DNA of 64,000 nucleotides from Aliiruegeria haliotis (GTDB lineage: Bacteria > Pseudomonadota > Alphaproteobacteria > Rhodobacterales > Rhodobacteraceae). Where the stretch lies: the NCBI RefSeq assembly GCF_003003255.1, contig NZ_PVTD01000006.1:186001-250000 (forward strand), given 5' to 3'. The notes under the pieces were generated by a model. The model was not told the DNA's origin. It saw only the letters and a list, made by a program, of their open reading frames with translations, and did not search any database. Shown here piece by piece: positions 54,532 to 63,834 of this stretch (position 1 is its first letter; each line of letters begins with the position of its first letter). Position numbers and translations under genes: made by a program.

Positions 54532-55827
54532 GTGAGACTGCTGAGCATTGTCGGAGCGATTTTCGTCTTCGTGGTCCTGGCCGTGCTCCTTCTGCGCGAC
54601 CTGCCGCCGCCGACGACCCTGACCTTCGCCGCCGGCAGCCGCGACGGTGGCTACTGGAGCGTCGCGGAACGCTACCGGGAGGAACTCGCGCGTGACGGGA
54701 TCACGCTGGAGATCCTTGAAACCGGTGGCTCGATCGACAACCTTGAACTTCTGGAAGCCCGGAAGGCCGATATCGGGTTGCTTCAAGGGGGGGTTCCCGC
54801 CCGGGTGCCGGGGATCGAGGCGCTGGCCACAGTCTTTGTTGAACCCTACCTGGTTTACGTTCGCACCGACCGCGAGGTGTCCTCCAACCCCGCGCTTTGG
54901 CGTGGCCTGATCATCGCCCGCGGCAACGAGGGCTCGGGAACGCGTACCGCGGCCGATGAGCTGCTCGGAGCGCTCGACCTCATGGATCGCAACACGATGG
55001 CCGATCTCGGCGGTCGGGCGGCGACGGACGCCCTTCTTGCAGGCGACGTCGATGTGGCGATCTACGTGGCCGTTCTGGACGCGGGTTACCTTGAGCCGTT
55101 GCAGGATACCGATGCCGTCCGGTTGCTGACATTCGACCATATCGACGCGATCTCCCTTCGTCTTCCCTACAGCCGGATTGCGGTCGTTCCCTCCGGCGCA
55201 ATGTCGCTCGATCCGGTGAAACCGGCTGAGACCACCCTTCAGGTCGCACTCTGGGCGCGCCTCGCCGCTGTGGAGGATCTGCACCCCGCCGTCGTCGATC
55301 GCCTGGTCCTCGCCGCGCGAAAGATCCACGGAGATGCCGACATATTCTCCCGGCAGGGACTCTTCCCGACGGCTGAGGCCGTGGACATGCCAATCGATGC
55401 CGGAGCGCTGAAACTGCTCGCCGAAGGGCAGAGCAACTTTCACGCCTGGTTGCCCTACTGGATTGCGGCGCAGATCCGGCGTGTGTTGTTGGTGATCGTG
55501 CCGCTGTTCTTCCTCGTCATCCCGATGATCCGGGCGCTGCCCGGGATTTATCGCTGGTCGATGAACCGCCGGATCTGGCGCTACTACACAGAGGTTCGGA
55601 TGGTGGAAATGGACCTGGCGGTGGCGGAGGACGACGAGACGCTGCGCGGGCTCGACGCCAGGCTGATCGAGATCGACAAGCGGTTGGTGGCAATGCGGTT
55701 GCCCCCAGCTTTCCGGGGGGGCGCGTACAACGCGCGGCTTCACGTAGAGATGGTGCGCCGCCGGATCGCCGACCGTTTGGGAGAGAGCGCCGGGCCACGC
55801 AAAGCCATCGCCGGAATGGGCTTGTGA
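54532..55827 (+). CDS. Membrane-anchored TAXI-family solute-binding protein
   Basis: 431 residues. One N-terminal membrane helix (about 3-20) acts as anchor or signal. The body reads as a TAXI/NMT1-like binding domain: F-A-A-G-S-R-D-G-G-Y-W, L-E-T-G-G-S-I-D-N-L-E-L-L-E-A-R-K-A-D-I-G-L-L-Q-G-G near 60-85, and G-N-E-G-S-G-T-R-T-A-A near 126. A second helix (about 318-345, V-L-L-V-I-V-P-L-F-F-L-V-I-P-M) and a cytoplasmic helical tail follow. No TRAP permease genes are nearby, so it may serve a sensory or orphan transport role. GTG 54532 was chosen for GAGGAG 54519-54524; ATG 54493 and 54424 are in frame. Confidence 0.82.
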   Translation: MRLLSIVGAIFVFVVLAVLLLRDLPPPTTLTFAAGSRDGGYWSVAERYREELARDGITLEILETGGSIDNLELLEARKADIGLLQGGVPARVPGIEALATVFVEPYLVYVRTDREVSSNPALWRGLIIARGNEGSGTRTAADELLGALDLMDRNTMADLGGRAATDALLAGDVDVAIYVAVLDAGYLEPLQDTDAVRLLTFDHIDAISLRLPYSRIAVVPSGAMSLDPVKPAETTLQVALWARLAAVEDLHPAVVDRLVLAARKIHGDADIFSRQGLFPTAEAVDMPIDAGALKLLAEGQSNFHAWLPYWIAAQIRRVLLVIVPLFFLVIPMIRALPGIYRWSMNRRIWRYYTEVRMVEMDLAVAEDDETLRGLDARLIEIDKRLVAMRLPPAFRGGAYNARLHVEMVRRRIADRLGESAGPRKAIAGMGL

Positions 55828-55985
55828 TGCGCCACTGAGTGTGGTTGTCGGGCAAGGTCCCCGGGCGATCCCGGTGACGACAGCACCCGGTCCTCCGCAA
55901 GCGACATCGCGACGTCGCTGTGGGGCGCGAATGTCTTTGCCCGGGCGCGCTAGCCTCAACCCCTCAAGCAACAGGAATGCACGAC

Positions 55986-57293
55986 ATGTTTCAGGTTATC
56001 TCGGCCACCTGGGCCCTATTGTTCGGGATGCTGCTGCTGATGGTCGGCAACGGCGTACAGGGCACTTTGCTGGGGATTCGCGGCGGCATCGAGGATTTTT
56101 CGACCTTCGAGATGTCAGTGGTGATGTCGGGCTATTTCCTTGGCTTCCTCGGCGGATCGCGGCTGGCGCCGGAGATGATCCGTCGCGTTGGCCACATCCG
56201 CGTCTTCGCGGCGCTCGGCTCCTTCGTATCCGCGATCCTGATTCTCTATCCCCTCGTGGCACACCCGGTCGCATGGACCGCCGGGCGTGTGTTGATGGGC
56301 TTCTGCCTCTCCGGCGTCTATGTCACCGCCGAAAGCTGGCTGAACAATGCCGTCACCAACGAGCGGCGCGGGCAGGCGCTGTCGCTCTATGTGATGGTGC
56401 AGATGGCTGGCGTTGTCGCCGCACAGGGGTTGCTCTTGGCAGGTGACCCGTCCGGCTTCGTGCTCTTCGTGATCCCGTCGGTCCTCGTGTCGATATCTTT
56501 CGCGCCGATCCTGCTGGCGGTGCAGCCCACACCCGCGTTCGATTCAACCAAACCGATGAGCCTGCGGGCGCTCTGGGATGTCTCGCAACTCGGTTGCGTA
56601 GGTTTCTTCCTGCTCGGTGGTGTGTTTTCCGCGCTGTTCGGCATGGCCTCGGTCTATGGCTCCGAGGCCGGATTGTCGGTGCCCCAGATCTCCGGATTCA
56701 TTGCATCGATCTACCTCGGGGGGATGCTGATGCAGTACCCGATCGGCTGGTTGTCCGACCGCATGGACCGCCGGTTGCTCATCCTCGCATCCGCTATCAT
56801 CGGCGCGGTCGCATCCCTGTTGGCTATGACAATGGCGGACGATTTCCCCACGCTGCTGGCGGCGGCCTTTGTCATCGGGGGCACCTCCAACCCGCTCTAC
56901 GCGCTTCTGCTCGCCTATGTGAACGATCACCTTGACTACGAGGATATGGCCGCCGCTTCCGGCGGGCTGATCTTCATCAACGGCATCGGCGCAATCATGG
57001 GGCCGCTGATCACCGGCTGGATGATGGGAGTGGTCGGAGCGCAGGGCTTCTTCCTGTTCCTTGTCCTGCTTTGCGTGACACTGGCGGCCTATGCCGCCTG
57101 GCGCATGACCCAGAGCGACGCCGTCCCGGTCGATGAAACCGGGAGCTACGCGCCGGTTCTGCCGACTGCATCTCCGGTTGCGGTCGAGGTCGCACAGGAG
57201 GTATTCATCGAAGCTGCACAGGAAGCGGAGGCCGAGGCGGAAGCCGAGGCCCAGGAACAGGACAACGAGAGACAGGCGGAGGACACCGCCTGA
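55986..57293 (+). CDS. MFS transporter (YcaD-like) with acidic C-terminal tail
   Basis: 435 residues, twelve predicted helices. G-N-G-V-Q-G-T-L-L-G-I-R-G near 21-33 and G-S-R-L-A-P-E-M-I-R-R-V-G-H-I-R-V-F in loop 2-3 are close to the YcaD group. G-W-L-S-D-R-M-D-R-R is the second copy of motif A. After the last helix a 55-residue tail ends in Ala/Glu repeats (E-A-E-A-E-A-E-A), probably cytoplasmic and disordered. The substrate is unknown. ATG 55986 fits the family start; ATG 55977 is also possible. Confidence 0.85.
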   Translation: MFQVISATWALLFGMLLLMVGNGVQGTLLGIRGGIEDFSTFEMSVVMSGYFLGFLGGSRLAPEMIRRVGHIRVFAALGSFVSAILILYPLVAHPVAWTAGRVLMGFCLSGVYVTAESWLNNAVTNERRGQALSLYVMVQMAGVVAAQGLLLAGDPSGFVLFVIPSVLVSISFAPILLAVQPTPAFDSTKPMSLRALWDVSQLGCVGFFLLGGVFSALFGMASVYGSEAGLSVPQISGFIASIYLGGMLMQYPIGWLSDRMDRRLLILASAIIGAVASLLAMTMADDFPTLLAAAFVIGGTSNPLYALLLAYVNDHLDYEDMAAASGGLIFINGIGAIMGPLITGWMMGVVGAQGFFLFLVLLCVTLAAYAAWRMTQSDAVPVDETGSYAPVLPTASPVAVEVAQEVFIEAAQEAEAEAEAEAQEQDNERQAEDTA

Positions 57294-57316
57294 GCTTTCC
57301 GGTACAGGAGAAGACC

Positions 57317-57907
57317 ATGCCCGACACCACTGCCCGGGAAGTTGCGCGGTTCTGGCTCGAGGACGTCGGTCCCTCGGGTTGGTACAAGGTGGACGAGGCG
57401 CTGGACGCCGAAATCCGCGACCGGTTTCTGACTGCGTGGGAGGAGGCGCATTCCGGTGACATGTTCGACTGGTGTATCTGCGCCGAGAGCATGTTCGGGT
57501 TCCTTATCCTCACCGACCAGTTCCCGCGGAACATGTTTCGGGGCGAGGCGCGGGCCTTTGCCACCGACGCGCTGGCGCGGACCGCCGCCAAAATGGCCGT
57601 GGATCGCCGGTGGGACATGGAGATCGACGAGCCCGAACGGCAGTTTTTCTACCTGCCACTGATGCATTCGGAGCGGCTGGACAATCAGGACCGGTGTATC
57701 CGCCTGATGACGGAGCGGTTGCCGGAGACCGGCGCCGAGAACCTGATCCATGCCCGTGCTCATCGGGAGATCATTCGCCGTTTCGGGCGCTTTCCCTATC
57801 GCAACGCGGCGATTGGGCGGATGACCTTGCCTGGAGAGGAGGCTTTCCTTGCCGAAGAGGGGTATGCGGCGGTGCTGAACGCGCTCAAGGCGGAAGACGA
57901 CGCCTGA
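57317..57907 (+). CDS. DUF924 family protein
   Basis: 196 residues. F-W-L-E-D-V-G-P-S-G-W-Y-K-V-D near the start, L-T-D-Q-F-P-R-N-M-F-R-G in the middle, and F-F-Y-L-P-L-M-H-S-E are the family hallmarks. All-helical TPR-like fold; biochemical function unknown. GGAG lies 8 bases before the ATG. It follows the MFS gene by 23 bases and is likely cotranscribed. Confidence 0.92.
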   Translation: MPDTTAREVARFWLEDVGPSGWYKVDEALDAEIRDRFLTAWEEAHSGDMFDWCICAESMFGFLILTDQFPRNMFRGEARAFATDALARTAAKMAVDRRWDMEIDEPERQFFYLPLMHSERLDNQDRCIRLMTERLPETGAENLIHARAHREIIRRFGRFPYRNAAIGRMTLPGEEAFLAEEGYAAVLNALKAEDDA

Positions 57908-58076
57908 ACGGGCGGCGGCGATGGTGCGCGACGCTTCCGATGTCCCTGACCGGGGCGTTTCAGGACGGCGCGAGCCATGATGTCGCTGCCGCGAGCCATG
58001 CAAACGGGGAATGGCAGCCTTTCTTGCCCTTTGTCGGATTTGCCCCTGCTTGGGGCTTCGCGCGTGGCTCAAATTA

Positions 58077-58090
58077 GTTTAACACTAAAC
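58077..58090. promoter_or_regulatory. Small palindrome upstream of lpdA
   Basis: GTTTA-ACAC-TAAAC, perfect 5-bp arms, in an AT-rich patch (58070-58100) 26 bases before the lpdA ATG. A further AGTTTAC follows at 58092. It could be a transcription-factor operator overlapping the promoter; I cannot name the regulator. Confidence 0.4.
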
Positions 58091-58115
58091 CAGTTTACGT
58101 AGCGGAGGGCCGGAG

Positions 58116-59510
58116 ATGGCTGCACAGACATTCGACATGATCGTGATCGGCGCCGGCCCCGGAGGCTATGTGGCGGCGATCCGGGGCGCCCAGCTGGGGC
58201 TCAAGGTGGCTTGCGTGGAGCGCGAGCACCTCGGCGGTATCTGCCTGAACTGGGGCTGTATTCCGACCAAGGCGCTGTTGCGCTCTGCCGAGGTGTTCCA
58301 CTTGATGGAACGCGCTGGAGAGTTCGGCCTGAAGGCCGAGAACCTCGGCTATGACATCGATGCCGTCGTTAAGCGCTCGCGCGGGGTCGCCAAGCAGCTG
58401 TCTGGCGGGATCGGCCACCTGTTCAAGAAGAACAAGGTCACGACGATCATGGGCGAGGCGACGCTGGCCGGAAACGGCAAGGTCTCCGTCAAGACCGACA
58501 AAGGGACGGAAGAGCTGACGGCGAAGAACATCGTTCTCGCCACAGGTGCGCGGGCGCGCCAGTTGCCGGGTCTTGAAGGTGACGGCAAGCGGGTCTGGAC
58601 CTACAAGGATGCGCTGCAACCGCCGCATATGCCGAAGAAGCTGTTGGTCATTGGATCGGGTGCGATCGGCATCGAGTTTGCCAGCTTTTACAACACCCTC
58701 GGCGCCGAGACGACTGTGGTCGAGGTGCTGGATCGGGTACTGCCGGTCGAGGATGCGGAGATTTCCGCCTTCGCGAAGAAGTCGTTCCAGAAGCAGGGTA
58801 TGAAGATTCTGGAGAAGTCCATGGTCAAGCAACTGGACCGATCCGCCGACAAGGTGGTGGCCCACATCGAAAGCGGCGGCAAGGTTGAGAAGCACACGTT
58901 CGATACCGTGATTTCTGCCGTCGGCATTGTCGGCAATGTCGAAGGCCTGGGGCTGGAGTCGCTCGGTGTGAAAGTCGACCGGACGCATGTGGTCACCGAC
59001 GAGTTCTGCCGCACCGGTGTCGATGGGCTCTATGCGATCGGTGACGTCGCGGGTGCCCCCTGGCTGGCGCACAAGGCCTCCCACGAGGGGGTCATGGTTG
59101 CCGAACTGATCGCGGGCAAGCACGCCCATCCGGTAAAGCCCGAGAGCATTGCAGGCTGCACCTATTGCAACCCGCAGGTTGCCAGCGTCGGGCTGACCGA
59201 AGCAAAGGCGAAGGAAGCGGGCCACGACGTGAAAGTCGGGAGGTTCCCCTTCATCGGCAACGGCAAGGCGATCGCGTTGGGCGAAGCGCAGGGTTTGATC
59301 AAGACGGTATTCGACGCCAAGACCGGGGAGCTTCTGGGCGCTCACATGGTTGGCGCCGAGGTGACGGAACTTATCCAGGGCTACGTGATCGGCCAGAAGC
59401 TTGAGACGACGGAACAGGATCTGATGGAGACCGTGTTCCCGCATCCTACCCTGTCAGAAATGATGCACGAAAGCGTTCTGGATGCTTTCGATCGCGTGAT
59501 CCACATCTGA
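58116..59510 (+). CDS. lpdA: Dihydrolipoyl dehydrogenase
   Basis: 464 residues. E3 component that reoxidises dihydrolipoamide of 2-oxoacid dehydrogenases, using FAD and NAD. FAD-binding G-A-G-P-G-G-Y is at about 12-18, the redox-active C43-L-N-W-G-C48, NAD-binding G-S-G-A-I-G-I-E-F near 180-188, and the C-terminal H-P-T-L-S-E-M-M-H-E with the catalytic His-Glu pair. Other subunits (E1, E2) are not in the window, so it cannot be tied to one complex. Start behind GGAG. Confidence 0.96.
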   Translation: MAAQTFDMIVIGAGPGGYVAAIRGAQLGLKVACVEREHLGGICLNWGCIPTKALLRSAEVFHLMERAGEFGLKAENLGYDIDAVVKRSRGVAKQLSGGIGHLFKKNKVTTIMGEATLAGNGKVSVKTDKGTEELTAKNIVLATGARARQLPGLEGDGKRVWTYKDALQPPHMPKKLLVIGSGAIGIEFASFYNTLGAETTVVEVLDRVLPVEDAEISAFAKKSFQKQGMKILEKSMVKQLDRSADKVVAHIESGGKVEKHTFDTVISAVGIVGNVEGLGLESLGVKVDRTHVVTDEFCRTGVDGLYAIGDVAGAPWLAHKASHEGVMVAELIAGKHAHPVKPESIAGCTYCNPQVASVGLTEAKAKEAGHDVKVGRFPFIGNGKAIALGEAQGLIKTVFDAKTGELLGAHMVGAEVTELIQGYVIGQKLETTEQDLMETVFPHPTLSEMMHESVLDAFDRVIHI

Positions 59511-60188
59511 CGCGATGCCGGTTTCCCGACGGTCTGAGGCTTGGCTGAATCCCAAGCTGCGGTCATCTCCAGAGAGGGTGGTGCATTCGGCAGGAAGCGC
59601 ACTGGATCGGGCTGGCCATCAGGCCGGCCCGAGATTTCGGCAAGAATCTGGGTAAATCCGGGACGGGGGACTCTGGATATGCTACCCCGAACGGCGCGGC
59701 TGAAAGCACCATGAGGATTGTCCGTGGACAGGCAATTCACGGACAAAACGAGGTGCGAGCGGTGCGAGTGGCCGGATGTCAGGCAACGCTTGGAGAAATC
59801 TCCTCATGATGCCCGCCGATTCTGATCTCGCGGTAATTCACCGACACGTTGACGCAACCTGCATTCCCTGTGCCAAGGCAGTTCCGCGCGTCGGACCTGC
59901 CTGCCAGAAACCGGCGGTGTCGCGATGCAAAGGTCAGCTCCGCCGCCCCTTTGTGTGCGGCAAAGGTGATTCCCTTTGCAACACACTTCGCTTGGCAGGC
60001 TGAAATGTCGGAATTCTGAGCGTGGAAACTTCTCCAAACCCGTGTTTCGAGGGTCATTGTTGAAGCCGAATGTCGCCAAACAGGCTCAAATGACACATTT
60101 TTTCGGGTCTCGCCCGGTCACTGTTTGACTGCTGTAAAGGATCTGTTAACGATTTCTCAGGTGTGAATATTTTTTTATCGAGGGTGAC
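59511..60188. other. Long non-coding spacer lpdA to anchored protein
   Basis: 678 bases, lower in GC towards the right. A 9-bp hairpin with one G-T pair (59609-59630, ATCA loop) has no T-run. Overlapping open frames on both strands near 59.78-60.1 kb have no ribosome-binding site and no recognised domain. The last 65 bases hold a promoter-like sequence. Confidence 0.5.
60125..60152 (+). promoter_or_regulatory. Promoter-like site for the anchored surface protein
   Basis: TTGACT (60125-60130), 16-base spacer, TAACGA (60147-60152), 37 bases before the ATG, followed by an AT-rich leader. Sequence resemblance only. Confidence 0.4.
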
Positions 60189-60812
60189 ATGAAAAGGCTT
60201 CTTCTTGCCTGCGTACTTTGCTCCCTGGGGGCAGGTGTCGCGAGTGCCGCCACCATTACGAATGGTAGCTTCGAAGCCGAGGATATCAGCCCGGATTCGT
60301 GGCGCATTCTGGGGGCGGGCAGTCCGGGTCTTCCAGGTTGGATCATCGGTGGCGATGGTGTCGATGTGAAGCACTCCGCATACTACCCGGCATCGGATGG
60401 AAACCAGTCGATCGATCTCGTGGCGTCAAGTGGATCTGGTGATATTCGCCAGGTCGTCAACGGTCTTTCCGTTGGGTCGACCTACCGCATTTCATTCGAC
60501 TACGCCGCGAACCCCGCGGTTCGCAGGGGAGTGGTGATCCGGTTTGCAGCCTCGATCGGCAACTTCAGGGATGCAATCACTGTCGGTACGAACACCCTGA
60601 CGCGTGGCGTGGTGAATTGGACCCCTGCCAGTTTCGATTTCACCGCAGGCAACACGTCGGAGCGGTTGCGTTTCGCGTCGCGTGCAAGCGGGAGCGCCTC
60701 CGGCGCGATGATCGACAACGTCAGCATCTCGCTGGTTCCGGTTCCGGCGGCAGGGATCCTGTTGCTGGCTGGCCTTGGTGGCCTCGCCGCGATGCGTCGC
60801 CGCAAGTCCTGA
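60189..60812 (+). CDS. Secreted protein with VPxPA/PEP-CTERM-like sorting signal
   Basis: 207 residues. Signal peptide to about 21 (A-S-A). The body is a beta-sandwich type domain opening with [10 protein letters not shown], as in choice-of-anchor/DUF642-like proteins (G-S-F-E, W-x-I-x-G, S-I-D-L). The C-terminus is [18 protein letters not shown], then R-R-R-K: the short motif, helix and basic tail of the VPLPA-CTERM signal. That tail would be processed by a rhombosortase or exosortase-like system encoded elsewhere. Likely a surface or matrix protein. Confidence 0.88.
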   Translation: MKRLLLACVLCSLGAGVASAATITNGSFEAEDISPDSWRILGAGSPGLPGWIIGGDGVDVKHSAYYPASDGNQSIDLVASSGSGDIRQVVNGLSVGSTYRISFDYAANPAVRRGVVIRFAASIGNFRDAITVGTNTLTRGVVNWTPASFDFTAGNTSERLRFASRASGSASGAMIDNVSISLVPVPAAGILLLAGLGGLAAMRRRKS

Positions 60813-60837
60813 AGCGACACGGCCACAAGAGCACGAG

Positions 60838-60861
60838 GGCGGTCTTCGGGCCGCCTTTTTT
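60838..60861 (+). terminator. Intrinsic terminator after the anchored protein
   Basis: 7-bp stem GGCGGTC/GGCCGCC (one G-U pair), TTCG tetraloop, then TTTTTT (60856-60861). Begins 25 bases after the stop codon. Confidence 0.9.
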
Positions 60862-60889
60862 GCATTCTGGTGTCGGCGCAGACTTATAC

Positions 60890-60904
60890 GTTTATGATTT
60901 GTTC
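60890..60904 (+). promoter_or_regulatory. LexA-box-like site upstream of uvrA
   Basis: GTTT-ATGATTT-GTTC, one mismatch from GTTC-N7-GTTC, the alphaproteobacterial LexA site. It lies 65 bases before the uvrA ATG, past the upstream terminator. uvrA is a standard SOS gene. Confidence 0.65.
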
Positions 60905-60969
60905 TCAATTTCCGATTGGAGAATCCGCCGGGCTGCCTTATCTCTGACCTATCCATCCCAGGAGGGGTC

Positions 60970-63834
60970 ATGCCCGAACAGAAGTTCATCGAGGTGCGCG
61001 GTGCGCGCGAGCACAATCTGAAGAACATCGACGTGGACATCCCCCGCGACGAGTTGGTGGTAATCACCGGCCTGTCGGGTTCAGGGAAGTCGTCGTTGGC
61101 TTTCGACACGATCTACGCGGAAGGTCAGCGCCGCTACGTGGAGAGCCTCTCGGCCTACGCCCGCCAGTTCCTCGACATGATGGAAAAGCCGGATGTGGAC
61201 CACATCTCCGGCCTGTCCCCGGCCATCTCCATCGAGCAGAAAACCACCTCAAAAAACCCGCGTTCGACCGTCGGAACCGTGACGGAGGTCTACGACTACC
61301 TCCGCCTGCTGTTCGCGCGTGTCGGAACGCCTTTCTCGCCCGCCACGGGGCTCCCGATCGAGGCCCAGCAAGTCCAGGACATGGTGGACCGGGTCATGGG
61401 CATGGAGGAGGACACGCGGGCCTACCTGCTCGCCCCGATTGTCCGGGATCGAAAGGGTGAATACCGCAAGGAGTTCCTGGAACTGCGCAAGCAGGGGTTC
61501 CAGAGGGTCAAAGTCGATGGCGCTTTCTTCGACCTCGACGAGCCTCCGACGCTGGACAAGAAGTTCCGCCACGACATCGACGTGGTCGTGGACAGGCTGG
61601 TCGTGCGAGAGGGAATGGAAACGCGGCTGGCAGACAGCTTCCGAACCGCGCTCGACCTTGCCGATGGTATCGCCATCCTCGAGACCGCGCCACGGACGGA
61701 GGACGGGGAGCCCGAACGCATCACTTTCTCCGAGAACTTTGCCTGCCCGGTCAGCGGTTTCACCATCCCGGAGATCGAGCCGCGCCTGTTTTCCTTCAAC
61801 GCGCCGTTCGGTGCCTGTCCGGATTGCGACGGGCTTGGCGTGGAGTTGTTCTTCGACGAGCGTCTCGTGGTGCCCGATGCCACCCTGAAGATCGCCGATG
61901 GTGCGCTTGCGCCATGGCGAAAGGGCAAGTCACCCTATTTCCTGCAGACCATCGAGGCCATCGCCAAGCACTACGAGTTCGACAAGTCATCCCGTTGGAA
62001 GGACCTGTCGAAGAAGGTGCAGAAGGTGTTCCTCTACGGGTCCGGAGAGGAAGAAATCCAGTTCCGCTATGACGAGGGCGGGCGTGTCTACCAGGTGACG
62101 CGGAGCTTCGAAGGGGTCATCCCCAACATGGAGCGCCGCTATCGCGAGACGGATTCCAACTGGATTCGGGAAGAGTTCGAACGCTACCAGAACAATCGCT
62201 CCTGCGGGACCTGCGGCGGGTACCGCCTCAGGGCCGAGGCGCTGGCGGTCAAGATCGCGGGGTTGCACGTAGGCGAAGTCGTGAAGATGTCGATCCGCGA
62301 GGCGCTCGCCTGGATCGACACCGTGCCGGAAGCCTTGACCCAGCAAAAGAACGAGATCGCGGTGGCCATCCTGAAGGAGATCCGCGAACGACTGGGCTTC
62401 CTGAACAATGTGGGCCTGGAATATCTTACGCTCTCCCGCAACGCCGGCACGCTCAGCGGTGGCGAAAGCCAACGCATCCGGCTGGCGAGCCAGATCGGCT
62501 CGGGTCTGACGGGAGTGCTCTACGTGCTCGACGAGCCCTCCATCGGCCTGCACCAGCGCGACAACGACCGGCTGCTCGGGACGCTCAAGAACCTCCGGGA
62601 TCAGGGAAACACCGTGATCGTCGTGGAGCATGACGAAGAGGCGATCCGGGAGGCGGACTTTGTTTTCGATATCGGACCGGGCGCCGGAGTGCATGGCGGT
62701 TCGGTGGTCGCGTGCGGGACGCCGGAGCAGATTGCCTCCCATGAGAATTCGGTCACGGGCGAGTATCTGAGCGGCAAACGCGAGATCTCCGTGCCGGGCG
62801 AGCGGCGCGACGGGAACGGCAAGAAAGTGACCGTGGTCAAGGCCACCGGCAACAACCTCAAGTCCGTGACAGCCGATTTTCCATTGGGGAAATTCGTCTG
62901 TGTGACAGGGGTCAGTGGCGGTGGAAAGTCGACGCTGACGATCGAGACGCTGTTCAAGACGGCCTCCATGCGACTCAACGGTGCACGGCAGACGCCGGCG
63001 CCCTGCGAGACGATCAAGGGGCTGGAGCATCTCGACAAGGTTATCGACATCGACCAGCGGCCGATTGGCCGGACGCCGCGCTCGAACCCGGCGACCTACA
63101 CCGGAGCCTTCACTCCGATCCGCGACTGGTTTGCGGGCCTTCCGGAGGCCAAGGCGCGCGGGTACAAACCCGGCCGTTTCTCGTTCAACGTGAAGGGCGG
63201 CCGCTGCGAGGCCTGTCAGGGCGACGGGGTGATCAAGATCGAGATGCACTTCCTGCCGGACGTCTACGTAACCTGCGAGACCTGCGGCGGCGCGCGCTAC
63301 AACCGGGAGACGTTGGAGATCCGGTTCAAGGGCAAGAGCATCGCGGATGTCCTTGATATGACGGTGGAGGATGCGCAGGACTTCTTCAAGGCCGTGCCCT
63401 CGATCCGGGAGAAGATGGATGCGCTGGTGCGGGTCGGGCTCGGCTATATCAAGGTCGGTCAGCAGGCAACAACCCTGTCTGGCGGCGAGGCGCAGCGGGT
63501 GAAGCTCAGCAAGGAACTTGCCAAGCGCTCGACCGGCCGCACGCTCTATATCCTCGATGAACCGACGACCGGTCTGCACTTCGAAGATGTGCGCAAGCTG
63601 TTGGAAGTGCTGCATGAACTGGTGGAGCAGGGCAATACGGTCGTGGTGATCGAGCACAATCTCGATGTCATCAAGACCGCAGACTGGATCATCGACATCG
63701 GCCCCGAAGGTGGCGACGGCGGTGGAACGGTTGTGGCGACAGGTACGCCGGAGGATGTGGCAGAGATCGCTGAGAGTCACACCGGGCACTACCTTGCAAC
63801 GATGCTGAAACCCGGCAAGGTGGCCGCCGAATAG
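60970..63834 (+). CDS. uvrA: UvrABC system protein A
   Basis: 954 residues. The damage-sensing ATPase of nucleotide excision repair, dimeric and handing lesions to UvrB. Two ABC modules: Walker A1 G-L-S-G-S-G-K-S-S near 33-41 and Walker A2 G-V-S-G-G-G-K-S-T near 646-654. Signatures L-S-G-G-E-S-Q-R-I and L-S-G-G-E-A-Q-R-V are both present. Zinc-site cysteines include C-P-D-C in module 1, C-G-T-C-G-G near 417, and C-E-A-C...C-E-T-C-G-G near 745-777. AGGAGG directly before ATG 60970 fixes the start. Confidence 0.98.
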   Translation: MPEQKFIEVRGAREHNLKNIDVDIPRDELVVITGLSGSGKSSLAFDTIYAEGQRRYVESLSAYARQFLDMMEKPDVDHISGLSPAISIEQKTTSKNPRSTVGTVTEVYDYLRLLFARVGTPFSPATGLPIEAQQVQDMVDRVMGMEEDTRAYLLAPIVRDRKGEYRKEFLELRKQGFQRVKVDGAFFDLDEPPTLDKKFRHDIDVVVDRLVVREGMETRLADSFRTALDLADGIAILETAPRTEDGEPERITFSENFACPVSGFTIPEIEPRLFSFNAPFGACPDCDGLGVELFFDERLVVPDATLKIADGALAPWRKGKSPYFLQTIEAIAKHYEFDKSSRWKDLSKKVQKVFLYGSGEEEIQFRYDEGGRVYQVTRSFEGVIPNMERRYRETDSNWIREEFERYQNNRSCGTCGGYRLRAEALAVKIAGLHVGEVVKMSIREALAWIDTVPEALTQQKNEIAVAILKEIRERLGFLNNVGLEYLTLSRNAGTLSGGESQRIRLASQIGSGLTGVLYVLDEPSIGLHQRDNDRLLGTLKNLRDQGNTVIVVEHDEEAIREADFVFDIGPGAGVHGGSVVACGTPEQIASHENSVTGEYLSGKREISVPGERRDGNGKKVTVVKATGNNLKSVTADFPLGKFVCVTGVSGGGKSTLTIETLFKTASMRLNGARQTPAPCETIKGLEHLDKVIDIDQRPIGRTPRSNPATYTGAFTPIRDWFAGLPEAKARGYKPGRFSFNVKGGRCEACQGDGVIKIEMHFLPDVYVTCETCGGARYNRETLEIRFKGKSIADVLDMTVEDAQDFFKAVPSIREKMDALVRVGLGYIKVGQQATTLSGGEAQRVKLSKELAKRSTGRTLYILDEPTTGLHFEDVRKLLEVLHELVEQGNTVVVIEHNLDVIKTADWIIDIGPEGGDGGGTVVATGTPEDVAEIAESHTGHYLATMLKPGKVAAE

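Noticed and set aside
59609-59630. Hairpin after lpdA as an intrinsic terminator
   Set aside because: The stem is good but it lies 99 bases beyond the stop and has no T-run on either strand.
59779-60096. A gene on the minus strand in the lpdA downstream spacer
   Set aside because: No ribosome-binding site, no domain, and an overlapping plus-strand frame of similar length; most likely chance.
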